A program made the translations under genes and the position numbers. Below are positions 9,701 to 18,220 of a stretch of 20,457 nucleotides of DNA, piece after piece. The notes below the pieces were generated by a model. It searched no databases. It was not told where the DNA came from and worked only from the letters and a program-made list of their open reading frames with translations. Origin of the DNA: UBA987 sp047620825 (GTDB taxonomy: Bacteria; Bacteroidota; Bacteroidia; NS11-12g; UBA9320); contig JBLHOC010000043.1 in the NCBI GenBank assembly GCA_047620825.1, positions 1-20,457 on the forward strand. The letters run 5' to 3'. How positions within the stretch are numbered: position 1 is the stretch's first letter; every line of letters starts with the position of its first letter.

Positions 9701-12428
9701 ATGAATCATAGTTTACTTCAAACCACTGTTGTGTACAACCAGGTTTGGTTTGATCCATGTTAAATGTCAAGTAGTAATTAAGTTTATTCCCATCCAATGG
9801 ACAAGGCACACCAGACTCCCAACGCAATCCTCTTGCACTTGGTGGTATTAACGCCAATGATATGTTGTTTGAACTTTCACATTTTAAAGGATGAATCGTG
9901 TCTTTATGATATAAAGTTACTGAGTTACAGTTCGCATTGTTCGTGTAGAAATAATTTCTGTGATAAACAGAATCAATAAGTACTACTGATTTTTGAACTG
10001 TCGTTTTTACACCATTAATAATGGTATCAATTAAAATATTACTTGCACCAGCAATCACAACCCTTTCAGCATTTATGATCATTTCAGGTAGTGAGAATAT
10101 TGAATCTCCCTCTTCTATGTCAAATTGGTAATCTTTTTCGAGTGTGACCGTCTTTGGACCAGTAACAGTTGTTACAGTTCCGTTTTGAAGGTTTTTTAAT
10201 GTGATGGTGATTCCAGCAGGGATGTAATAATCGTGATCTTCCCAAATAATGGTACTGATAACCTTTCCTTTATAAACTGGTTCAGGCCGCCAAATTTTGA
10301 GTCGATAATTATTCCGCTGTTCAAATTCAGGATATTTTTTAAACCCAAGAATTTCAATCGTATCTGTACGTGCTACACCCATAGAATCTGTATAAGGGAT
10401 GTAGAATGTTTTGGTCGTATCCTTAGGAACAAATAGTACTACTTCCTGTGGCACAATTGCCGTATCCGCAGCATAAACTTGAACTTGGTAACATTGTCGA
10501 GCATGTTTACTAAACAACGTTCTAGGTGCAGGCGTCACATAGAACCTTCCATTGTTTCTATATTTATAAATCTCATCCCAAGGTGTATACCAATGCACCG
10601 GCAATGTATCTAGGGAGAAATTACAATTAAGGTTAACGTTTTTGTTTGCTTTTGTATCGGTTGTACAAGGCGCTGCAAAATTATCTCCAAATGTCCATAA
10701 ACGATACACGTGATCTTTTCTTCTAACCGCTGGGACTAAAGGTATTGCTGTTTGATCACCCAATCTTGTATCTTCATCGAAGTTAAAAATATATCGACGT
10801 TTCATGTTAACACCACCCATATCACGTCCGTACTTAATTGTATCGTTTCCGCCGCTTGTGTTGGCTGTAACGACTACAAAAGAATCTAACGTTTCATCGA
10901 AATATACCTTGGCTCCACCAGGATACAAAATTTCTGTTATTGGATATTTTGCGATAAAAGTATCGGTGTTAGTTTTGACATTTGAATAGGTGTAAATACT
11001 ATCTACCCCTGTTACTTTATGTGTTACAATTCGGAACGAGCTAGGGAAGAAAAGAAAGAACAAGTCTTCATCCCAGTAATTAGGATCGTCGTGATAAAAA
11101 GAAGAGTTGTTTACAAAGTGAACAGAGTCTCTAATTTCACATTGATATTTTTCTTTTTCAAGTACTCTTACGAAAGGCACTTCAATCGTAGAAGATGGAC
11201 CTACTTTAGTAATCGTATCAAAAATCATGATATCACATGGGCCTGATACAATTCTTAAAGATATCATCCATGGGCCACCGCCATATGAGTGACAAGGTGT
11301 CCAAGTTTTATCATCAAAGTTCAAATTACCAGATGGTGGATCACCAAATGTCCATAAAAACTGTGCGCCAGGAATTGGCCCCGTAGATACACTAAAGCAT
11401 GTCTCAGGATCACTGGTACAAGCAGAATCTTTATCTGCAATAATTGTAGGTTTTAATTTTATGTTAGTTGCAGCAGATCTAAAAGTAAAGTTTTCAGAAC
11501 AACCGAACCTTGAAACGACAGATAACGTTGCATTAAAAGTACCATGCGTACGGTACCAATGTTCAGTAACACCATTGAATGCTTTACCCGTCCACCACGA
11601 TGTATTGGTCACTGAATCTCCAATGACAACTTTTGGGTCTCCTCCACCAAAATCCCATACAAATTGTGCGACATCTTTCAACCCGATTGTTGTTGTACTA
11701 TCGTTTTTCCAATCGTTATATGTTAAGTTGGTAATTGTTGCCATTGTAGAATCACACATAGTTGGTGCATTACTACTGATACGGACATTCAACTTAGGAA
11801 ACACTTGGATAAAATTAGTAAAATAAGCCTCAGTTACACAACCGTTCTTATCTTCTAATTCCATTTTCATATCGAACCATCCACCCTTTGGGTCAATGAT
11901 TGTATGACAAATAGTGTCACCAAACTTAGGATTCACCTTATCATATCGCTTACCATCTGAGAATAGAACTGTTCGTCGAACAATCTCACTTCCAGGTGCA
12001 GGTGTGCTGCTATCGATTAAGCAGAATAGGTTTCCTTTAAAACACTGTCTGTTTGGTGTTATCATTACTGGAATTGCAATTGGACTTGGCTTAATCACAA
12101 TTTCAATGGTTTTGGTACAATTACCAGCAACCCCAGAAGCCTTTAACGTAATTTCATACGTCCCAGCTTTAGAGAAACTATAAATCGGATCTCTGTCTCC
12201 AGATGTTCCGACAACCGTTCCAGTACCTTTGTCCTTAAATTCCCAGTCATACGTAGAAAAACCAGGGGCGTTTGCCTTAAAGGAAATACCAACATTTTCA
12301 CACTCATTTCCTGCAACGTAACTTGGGTTACAAGTTTGAGCATGAACAGTATTTACTTGACCCAAAAGCAATAGCATTGGGAAAAACAAATACATCAAAA
12401 ACTTCGTTCTGTTCTTTGTCATTTTCAT
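6705..12428 (-). CDS. Giant PKD-repeat surface protein with T9SS type B (gliding-motility-associated) C-terminal domain
   Basis: The frame is open from a TTG at 12509 (1934 aa). I prefer the ATG at 12428 (1907 aa) because it starts directly at a good signal peptide, MKMTKNRTKFLMYLFF... ending VHAQ at residue 31. The body has many PKD-like beta-sandwich repeats with the W-x-FGDG type of core: YDWEFKDKG near the N-terminus, FVWDFGGGDP, FLWTFGDPPSG, and a C-terminal cluster with YEWDFGDGS and YQWAFGDGD. Long stretches between are Asp/Thr-rich, contain scattered cysteines and are unassigned. The last 104 residues are a type B sorting domain (NVFTPDVEDALNNQF, IYNRWGELVF, PAGTYFYVINY, VSGTVTLIR). 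It should be exported by the T9SS and act outside the cell, probably as an adhesin-like fibre. It follows the anti-sigma-like gene and ends at an intrinsic terminator. No enzymatic domain is recognised. Confidence 0.9.
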   Translation of the reverse strand: MKMTKNRTKFLMYLFFPMLLLLGQVNTVHAQTCNPSYVAGNECENVGISFKANAPGFSTYDWEFKDKGTGTVVGTSGDRDPIYSFSKAGTYEITLKASGVAGNCTKTIEIVIKPSPIAIPVMITPNRQCFKGNLFCLIDSSTPAPGSEIVRRTVLFSDGKRYDKVNPKFGDTICHTIIDPKGGWFDMKMELEDKNGCVTEAYFTNFIQVFPKLNVRISSNAPTMCDSTMATITNLTYNDWKNDSTTTIGLKDVAQFVWDFGGGDPKVVIGDSVTNTSWWTGKAFNGVTEHWYRTHGTFNATLSVVSRFGCSENFTFRSAATNIKLKPTIIADKDSACTSDPETCFSVSTGPIPGAQFLWTFGDPPSGNLNFDDKTWTPCHSYGGGPWMISLRIVSGPCDIMIFDTITKVGPSSTIEVPFVRVLEKEKYQCEIRDSVHFVNNSSFYHDDPNYWDEDLFFLFFPSSFRIVTHKVTGVDSIYTYSNVKTNTDTFIAKYPITEILYPGGAKVYFDETLDSFVVVTANTSGGNDTIKYGRDMGGVNMKRRYIFNFDEDTRLGDQTAIPLVPAVRRKDHVYRLWTFGDNFAAPCTTDTKANKNVNLNCNFSLDTLPVHWYTPWDEIYKYRNNGRFYVTPAPRTLFSKHARQCYQVQVYAADTAIVPQEVVLFVPKDTTKTFYIPYTDSMGVARTDTIEILGFKKYPEFEQRNNYRLKIWRPEPVYKGKVISTIIWEDHDYYIPAGITITLKNLQNGTVTTVTGPKTVTLEKDYQFDIEEGDSIFSLPEMIINAERVVIAGASNILIDTIINGVKTTVQKSVVLIDSVYHRNYFYTNNANCNSVTLYHKDTIHPLKCESSNNISLALIPPSARGLRWESGVPCPLDGNKLNYYLTFNMDQTKPGCTQQWFEVNYDSLTGPNNWINYKSGGILAPPPPGLPIPFILPYDIIGQWGTQFVKGYSSGEIGSDPSKRPNGSFTLGLVIGNGPPQTDKDGNPIAPECTDTAWYSDMFRYQYLDAQFDILLPQNDPLALCAGGTAYFRMLNPIQDSIAALRWNWGYPDRLSGYYEEFQYFQEYKGPQSGRNDAGTSWNKTTDKWLYNYVVRHDLDDLLGDVTLDTIVTRIYRDWDYEVNTYQADKILIDILKQLNLDIRDISDEDFALMLGDGTVGCIDTTGISEFFVIGKKGFDENVVFHDEYKYKYTDASKTDSVIIEEVFHFRDSSIQGYDTLIAPYDLTGTDTVYKFGSVIPDVYKFTYRHPEVRLDFCDPTKKDTFWVNSNGPMVPGIFLNNRVGCEKSGAKLLNVGYLNRFSLLNQAVCKGQIHEMYDSIRYWQYGDDMFPNDYPIDPRKFWEDPVRYANGKLEIKLANWNFKDDPKDFNRSQYFFHTYDKPGEYLVAIASRDSIGCKDTAFVTAFVTGALANFETNQGVSGDPCDGIINFFDSSLVFDPCRGRDTCPNGIYEPCDSVVMYEWDFGDGSKRSILKDPSHDYTSSGWFTVKLKVTSLLGCSDSVEKQIFIQGPQPRFEFDGGSVWGEDSIVICVGDSVSLANISSDPMYNPSWIVNWGDTINNTSSSTDLNKILQHQYLDTGTFVLLMWMEDTIEGSANRCFRVFPDTSTKDGKIPRKIRVVVRPKAPALLVISDTIVCPHAVVEFTSNSDTIYKYYQWAFGDGDTATRNDPVNVVNHSYKDEGTYLVELIPNYDLPVGDFGPRCQDVDTGYLTVIKPVADFDIIDVDKPDFCFTNTSTGAVTYEWQIENEVRDTNITVTDDIKKVICYNWGETIGTFAICLIATNDIGCPDTICKTIENNFFIKFIPYNVFTPDVEDALNNQFVVDIEGYEEYEIDIYNRWGELVFKTAHLNNEPIINWDGTIMNKGSKCPAGTYFYVINYKLKNRAENGEVGEPVSGTVTLIR

Positions 12429-12510
12429 AAAATTCAAAATCGGGTTATGTAATCTCAAGCCCGAAAAATTCAAGCTTGCTATATTATCGTTATTTATTGG
12501 CTTTTTCAAA

Positions 12511-13788
12511 TTATTTTTTTCCTTCTGAAACCATTACTCTGTCTTGCTTTGTGGTGGTTTTGCCATTGCATTCATACACCAACCTATAGCTATAATATCC
12601 AGCTGGAACCAAAGTTCCAACATTTTCGTATCGACCGTTCCACTTTTGACCTTGGTCATCTGTATCAAAAACTACCTTAGCATCCTTCAAATTGTATATC
12701 GTTAAACGATACCCTTCAACAGGTGGTAATCTAATCTCAAAATCAGCATTGTACCCATCTTGATCATAAGGTGTAAAGATGTTTGGAACGAACAAGTTTA
12801 TGTCACAATCCAACGATTTAGTTACAACTTCTCTAGCCGTATCAACGCACCCATTTAAATCTGTTAAGACATGAACAATGGTCATTTGGTCAGACACTGG
12901 AGTGAATTGCACAACCCGCTGATTTTCCTTAATCAATGCTTGATTTGCGAACCACTGATTTGATTTTAATGCTCGGCTAGCTGTCAGTTCGACATGTCCT
13001 TCTTTTTGCGTTACAGTAAAGTCTGCATTTGCTTGATTGACATGCACTGCATGACTTGCTTCAAATTTTTGTCCGTCTTTTGTTTCACCTTTAACTAAGA
13101 TGGTATTACGCTGTGCTTCATCAAACATAAAACTCATAAACTGCGTATGACCTACCACGTTTTTACCGTTTAGGTACCAACGTATTTCAGTCAAAGGAAG
13201 ATTAGATTGAATGGAGAAATTAACTGTCTGATGCACACATGCCATGTCCCCAGAAGCGATAAGGTTTACATTCACTTTAACGGGTGTAACCGGGTCAGTA
13301 TTTTTTTCGTCGATTGACTTATTGTCAATATTATTTACAATTACGTCGGGCTCAACAGCGCCATTATGGCCATTGGCATCAACCGTTTCGCTTGCAATAG
13401 TCACTTGTTCAACAATTTGTTTGTCTTTTTCAACTGGTATTGTAGCAGAAGACTTTGTTTCAATTCCTTCATCGACTGTTGTCAATGATTGTTCGGCAAC
13501 CGTTTGTTCAACCTTTTCTTCGGTTAGTGTAACTTCTTTAGATGCTTTAAAGGAATTTGTAAGCACTACAACTGTAGTTACAAGAACTGCAACACTCCCA
13601 ATAATTGCGGCACCTTTAATGCCTATTAACTTGGATAGGAATGAAGCGCTTGACGCTCCAGCTGCACCAGCACCAGTTGTTACAGAAGATACGCCTTCCC
13701 AAACCCCTGGAGGAACTGGAGATGATGCCCCTTCAAACGATTGTTTGAATAGTTGATCAAATTCCGATATGTTGTTTTGCTTATCCAA
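12511..13788 (-). CDS. Anti-sigma-factor-like single-pass membrane protein with T9SS type B-like C-terminal domain
   Basis: The product is 425 residues. The short N-terminus (ISEFDQLFKQSFEG, then PVPPGVWEGV) resembles the cytoplasmic sigma-binding segment of Bacteroidota anti-sigma factors. One hydrophobic helix spans about 59-78 (AAIIGSVAVLVTTVVVL). A long linker rich in Val, Thr and acidic residues (80-170) and Ig-like beta sequence (about 175-320) follow. Residues 327-422 look like a gliding-motility-associated/type B domain: LFVPNIFTPYDQDG, YRLTIYNLKDAKVVF, WNGRYENVG, VPAGYYSYRLVY. There is no cleavable signal peptide, so this domain probably faces the periplasm on a tether. The start is TTG (13786-13788): the next in-frame ATG is far downstream and would lose the helix. 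The start overlaps the sigma-factor stop by 8 bp (TTGGATAA), suggesting translational coupling. The anti-sigma role is inferred from position and N-terminus. Confidence 0.8.
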   Translation of the reverse strand: MDKQNNISEFDQLFKQSFEGASSPVPPGVWEGVSSVTTGAGAAGASSASFLSKLIGIKGAAIIGSVAVLVTTVVVLTNSFKASKEVTLTEEKVEQTVAEQSLTTVDEGIETKSSATIPVEKDKQIVEQVTIASETVDANGHNGAVEPDVIVNNIDNKSIDEKNTDPVTPVKVNVNLIASGDMACVHQTVNFSIQSNLPLTEIRWYLNGKNVVGHTQFMSFMFDEAQRNTILVKGETKDGQKFEASHAVHVNQANADFTVTQKEGHVELTASRALKSNQWFANQALIKENQRVVQFTPVSDQMTIVHVLTDLNGCVDTAREVVTKSLDCDINLFVPNIFTPYDQDGYNADFEIRLPPVEGYRLTIYNLKDAKVVFDTDDQGQKWNGRYENVGTLVPAGYYSYRLVYECNGKTTTKQDRVMVSEGKK

Positions 13789-14323
13789 GATTTTGTGACA
13801 ATTTTTTCTGCAATGCTAACCGTGCTTTATACAATTGAGTTTTGCTTGTGCTTTCAGAAACACCAAGCATTTTCCCAATTTCTTTATGACTAAACCCATC
13901 AATAACATACAAGTTGAATACACTTCGATATCCATCTGGCAATGCACGAACAAGTTTCATTAAGTCTTCATATTTTAGTTTCTCGAAACTTTTAGGATCA
14001 ACAGGTAATTCTGGAAGTACCTCCGTAGAGTTCTCCTTAATTCGACCTTTTTTACGTAAAGCTTCAATCGCTGTATTGCTAACAATTCTGCGACACCATC
14101 CTTCAAACGAACCACTAAACTTAAACTGCGCTAAGTTTTTGTAAATCCGAATAAACGCCTCCTGCAAAACGTCTTGTGCGTCCTGATCTTGCTGCGTATA
14201 TCGTAAACTTACTGCGTACATTTTCGGTGATAACATCTTATATAATTTCTCAAAAGCCGAATGATCTCCCTGCAAACATTGCTCTACCAACTTCCATTCT
14301 GTATCTCGCTTGTCCGTTGCCAT
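13781..14323 (-). CDS. ECF-subfamily RNA polymerase sigma factor
   Basis: The 180-residue product has the usual ECF size and layout. Sigma region 2 lies at about 24-92 (FEKLYKMLSPKMYAVSLRYT, AQDVLQEAFIRIYKNL, FEGWCRRIVSNTAIEALRKK). A short linker follows, then region 4 at about 121-176 (RALPDGYRSVFNLYVIDGFS, HKEIGKMLGVSESTSKTQLY), whose helix-turn-helix would read the -35 element. It acts with core RNA polymerase in the cytoplasm. Its stop overlaps the start of the membrane anti-sigma-like gene, the usual arrangement of a sigma and its regulator, and the giant T9SS cargo gene follows. Regulation of T9SS cargo is a plausible role: P. gingivalis SigP is a known ECF factor tied to the T9SS, but I cannot claim orthology. 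The ATG at 14323 is the first in frame that keeps region 2 whole. Confidence 0.95.
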   Translation of the reverse strand: MATDKRDTEWKLVEQCLQGDHSAFEKLYKMLSPKMYAVSLRYTQQDQDAQDVLQEAFIRIYKNLAQFKFSGSFEGWCRRIVSNTAIEALRKKGRIKENSTEVLPELPVDPKSFEKLKYEDLMKLVRALPDGYRSVFNLYVIDGFSHKEIGKMLGVSESTSKTQLYKARLALQKKLSQNLG

Positions 14324-14365
14324 TTAAAGATTTCATTCTTCTCGCTTTTATATCTAGATGAGAAG

Positions 14366-14383
14366 GGTTACCAATTGGTTGCC
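14366..14383. promoter_or_regulatory. Palindrome upstream of the sigma-factor gene, candidate operator
   Basis: The core ACCAATTGGT (14370-14379) is a perfect 10-bp palindrome inside an imperfect 18-bp one, 43-60 nt before the sigma ATG. Next to it (14338-14365) is a CTTCTC/GAGAAG inverted repeat with a 16-nt loop. On the minus strand the edge reads GGTAACC, which contains the AAC often found in ECF -35 elements. An operator or autoregulated promoter is possible; no partner element is clear. Confidence 0.3.
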
Positions 14384-14390
14384 TGTATGC

Positions 14391-14861
14391 CTAACTTTTT
14401 TCGATTTTTTTAAGTCCGTATTTTTTAGTCAAATAGCTCGATAGGTTCTCAGCATAGAAACCAATGCTTTCTATTGGCTCAATCATTTCTACTCTATTTG
14501 TGCCTTCTAGCAGCCTTTTGAACCGTATTACGGCCATTGATTCTTCAGTGTTTATGGTAAAACTACCATAAAACATGTGGTGATTGATGTACAACATTTC
14601 TTCCAAGAAATCAAGTCGGTTTTCACCTTCTTCGGGTAGGTAACACACCGGCGCTACGACTTGAAAAACGGCTGTTGGTTCTTCCTCTTTAAAATATTCC
14701 CACTGATTGTGCTCTTTAGGTTGCCATATATCGATAAACACATCTATTTCTTCCCGTCCTATAATCCATTGACCAGGCTGATCACATCTAGTTTCTTCCG
14801 GGTTAACACCTAATGTTTTTATAGCATCTTCAGCTACCTCGTAAAACGGTTTCAAATCCAT
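14391..14861 (-). CDS. YbjN-family / CesT-Tir-chaperone-like small protein
   Basis: The 156-residue acidic cytoplasmic protein has no signal peptide or membrane helix. The pattern fits the YbjN family with a type III chaperone-like alpha/beta fold: an N-terminal helix (MDLKPFYEVAEDAIKTLGV), then strands (QWIIGREEIDVFIDIW, AVFQVVAPVCYLP), a helix (LDFLEEMLYINHH), strands (YGSFTINTEESMAVIRFKRL) and a C-terminal helix (IGFYAENLSSYLTKKYG). Such proteins are thought to stabilise partner proteins, but no reaction is known. It lies 67 bp before the sigma-factor gene on the same strand, so it may be the first gene of that cluster. The ATG at 14861 is only 4 nt from a TATTTTTG promoter-like motif, so it may be translated from a very short or leaderless mRNA. 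The family call is moderate, made by pattern only. Confidence 0.7.
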   Translation of the reverse strand: MDLKPFYEVAEDAIKTLGVNPEETRCDQPGQWIIGREEIDVFIDIWQPKEHNQWEYFKEEEPTAVFQVVAPVCYLPEEGENRLDFLEEMLYINHHMFYGSFTINTEESMAVIRFKRLLEGTNRVEMIEPIESIGFYAENLSSYLTKKYGLKKIEKS

Positions 14862-14865
14862 TTCG

Positions 14866-14873
14866 CAAAAATA
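14866..14873 (-). promoter_or_regulatory. Candidate -7 promoter element (TATTTTTG) of the YbjN-like gene
   Basis: On the minus strand TATTTTTG matches TAnnTTTG and ends 4 nt before the ATG at 14861. No TTTG is seen 19-21 nt upstream, so only half the promoter is supported. If real, the transcript would start at or next to the start codon. Confidence 0.35.
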
Positions 14874-17210
14874 GTGTGCAGGTAGGTAAAATTAGGAATA
14901 TGCTAACAATCATTTACCAAATCTTCTGCTTACACATTAATTTGATAAATTTAAGATATTCTATATGCCTATGGTCCACCTAAAACATTTCCGACACTTG
15001 GTATTATTCCTTGCACTATCGTTTGGTGCTTTCCAAACTTCTAATGCTCAAAATTCCGAGAAAGCTAAAAAACTATATGAAAAAGCGAATAAGCTTTATA
15101 AAAAAGGAAAGTATGGCGAGGTTCTACCGCTTTATAAGGAATCATTGGAAGTTGAAACTGAATTAGGGGGATCAACAGGACTATATTTTTGTTGGAAATT
15201 TACTTTAGACGTATGCCCGATTTTTTATTTTCGAAGATTTTTATGGTGCCGCTTCCCAAAACTTTTACCTCTCATCCATCAAGCTGCAACTAGGAGCTGA
15301 CACAGCCAATGCCCGTTTAGCTATTCAACAAGCAGCCTTTTATAAAAATTCTGCCACCAAATATCAAAGCAAATATTTATACAACAAGTTTAATACGAGT
15401 CGAGACTATACGCGTTTACCAATAACGTCTATTGACAGCACTTCTGGGGATAAGACCTGGTTCACCATGAATGTAGGTGTACGAGATTCCATTCTAAAAA
15501 ATTAGACAGGCTGGTTGGTTACCATAACGGACCCAGATAAAACTGATAGAAACGTAATCTCCTTTGGCAAAACCACTGTTACATCCATTGATTATGGAAG
15601 ATTCACATGGTATATTGTCCGCAGTGATGAAGGAAAGGAGAGTGGATTTAAAGCACAAGTTAATGACCCAAATTACATTGAAGTCACAAGTAACCCGGAT
15701 GTTTTTCATGGATTAATCGAAGAACTGACAAAGTATCACATCATGTTGTTCGACCATTATAATAACAGGCTCTTTTCGTATAAAAACGCTCAGATGTTGA
15801 CAAAACAAAACAGCGAAGATGCCATTATTGGTGTGATGAGAGACATTATCATTGGAACGGCTAAGGGCCTATATGATTCTGAATCTGATTACTTTGTTGA
15901 ACCCTTAGATTCTGGGGCCTTCAAGGGTGAACCTTTGGGAGGCTATGTTGATGACTACTATCGATGACGTTAAAGCCTTCCTTCGGTTTATGTCAAACTA
16001 CCCAGGTAAATACATGGGACGTAAATATCGAATTGATGAAACGTATGCCACCTGGTTGATTAATTTCACACCGATGCCGGATAATGAAAAAGAACGTATC
16101 GATTCCCTTTACTCACAAATTAAAACAGATGTAGAATTCAATAAATGGAAACAAACGTATGGCAGGTACTCAGGTGTCGCCTCCTATGATATCACAGCCA
16201 TCCAAACACATTTATACGGATCTCTGAAAAAAATTACGCTGAAGCTGAGTGTAATAGATGGATGGGTATTACAGAAGAATATAATCATACCGCAGAGCAC
16301 TATAATTTCAAAATGGCAAAAGCTTGGAATTACCGTGGTCAAAAAAAATATAAAGAAGCGGAATAAATATACGACCGGCTTGCAGAAGCTGACCCAAGTG
16401 ATGTCAATATTCAATGGTTTCGTGGTTTACTTTATCTGGACTCTAAAGACTTGCCTAAAGCTCTCGAGCATTTGGAATATGTAGAAGGATAGTGCCTCCT
16501 TTTTTGCAGGTGGTCATGGTATGTATGCCTGGACCTTAATCCAGATGGGGCAATTTAACAAGGCCGCTCCACATGCCAAAAAAGCCTATGAATTAGACAG
16601 TTTCACATCCAATTACGTAGCCACCTTGGCGCACTCACATTTACATCTCAAAAATTTCAATGAAGCCCGTAGATTATACATGAAGTGGTTGACACTAATC
16701 GAAACACCCAGCGGTTTTGAAGAAGGTATTCTGGAAGATTTTAATATTTTTATTGAAGGCGGTTGGGAAGTTGAATACGTAACACTTGAAATGACTCACT
16801 TAACAAACGAGTGGAACGCTCACTTTAAATATAAAACCATTGGCAATGAATATTTTGTCAAAGGTCAAGCGTTAGAAAAGAAAAAGAAGTTTGCCAGTGC
16901 TGGTTTGGCATTTGACACAGCCATAGCCAATGAGCAAAAGGGTAGAACTGTAAGGTTTGGACTGTTTCGGAATTATTATCGATGGGCTGCATATAACTAC
17001 TATAAAGAGGCGGATTACGAAACTTCTTTAGAACGATATGCAAAGGCTTGGGATATAAACTTAACCCACTTGAATGACCCTGAATTAGAGATGGAAGATT
17101 TGAAATCAATTCGTAATGTAAACGATTGGTTGGATAACGACGCTATGGAAAACATGTACGACAAGATGAAGTTTGCTGTACAACGCAAGCTTCAAAGTAA
17201 GCAGCAAAGC

Positions 17211-17846
17211 AATGACTTGTACTTCATAAGTATTGGCACAAATGGCTCTGGCTACCGTCACGCAGCAAATGACGCGGAAGTAATTGCAAACGTTGTTAAA
17301 GAACGTGCACAACGCATTTTTGACAATTCATTTCTATATGTTCTCAATCAAGACAAATCGGGCAGCGTTTCCGATGCATTTAACAAAGTTATTGCGGCTT
17401 CAAAACCGGGAGATTGTTTTATGCTTTATTATACAGGATATACCACAGAAGACAATTTCGTTATGGGCACAGACACCATAAATAATGAGCAAATTTTAGC
17501 CTGGTTATCTTCAATGTCGGCTTCAAAGAAATTACCGCTTATAGATGCAGTTGGTTCAAGTTTAATTGGTCCGTACGCCATAGCGCACAAAAATGATAAG
17601 CAGGACAACATTGCCGGGAGTATCGGATTTTTGATATCTGATGGAAGGGTTGAAATGCCAACATCAACCGGTAGCGTTTTCACCTCCTATCTCACCTCAG
17701 GAATTGAAGGTTTGGCTGCAACCAATTGGAAGAATGACTTTCACAAAGACACCACAGCAACCATTGCATATGTCACATCAAAGAGTCTTGAAGGATATAT
17801 GTACGGCAATATGCCAACAGGCAATTTGCAATTCGATTTAAAAAGT
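17211..17846 (+). other. Pseudo-caspase domain (catalytic His and Cys replaced) within the broken gene
   Basis: The segment follows the caspase p20 plan: a first strand NDLYFISIGTNGSG, the HAANDAEVIANVV helix, CFMLYYTGYTTE (near 17418-17450) where active relatives have ...GHG, and LPLIDAVGSSLIG (near 17532-17570) where they have D-x-C-x-(S/G)-G. It then runs into TGSVFTSYLTSGIEGLAA, typical of the end of these domains. Both catalytic positions differ: GY for GH, and no Cys. The domain sits in an unbroken frame, so the loss is not caused by the frameshifts. Confidence 0.7.
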
Positions 17847-18220
17847 TATTCGACAGGTGTTGATTTCCCCCTAACCTTTGTCAACGCTTCAACCAATTCT
17901 ATCGACACCATTCCGCCTATGATTTATCTACCAAGCGTCATTGGTTCGGAGGAGAAAAGAGGGGGAAAAACAAAGATTGTGACCATTTCGAAAAATGTTG
18001 GTGGACATGCACTTGATGAAAGTGGTATTGAAGAGATTACTGTGAATGGCTTTCCAGTCACTTTTACACAGAATGGTAAATTTAATTTGGATTAGAATTT
18101 CACAGAAACTTGGACCAAACTTGTAATCACTGCTTGTGATGGAAAGGGAAATATAGCAACTGATTCATTTTTCGTAAATCAATCTAGCGACAAACTCGCA
18201 GACCCGAATCGATTAAACAC

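Noticed and set aside
13244..13756. A 170-codon open frame on the plus strand opposite the anti-sigma-like gene
   Set aside because: It is antisense to a well-supported gene, has a composition driven by that gene's Val/Thr codons, and shows no recognisable domain.
14937..14944. TTAATTTG as a -7 promoter element of the caspase-like locus
   Set aside because: It misses the conserved A and has only TTTA, not TTTG, at the expected upstream spacing.
15206..18095. Stop-codon recoding in the caspase-like locus
   Set aside because: Both TAG and TAA interrupt it, there are also frame changes, and TAG and TAA end intact genes here, so reassignment does not explain the breaks.
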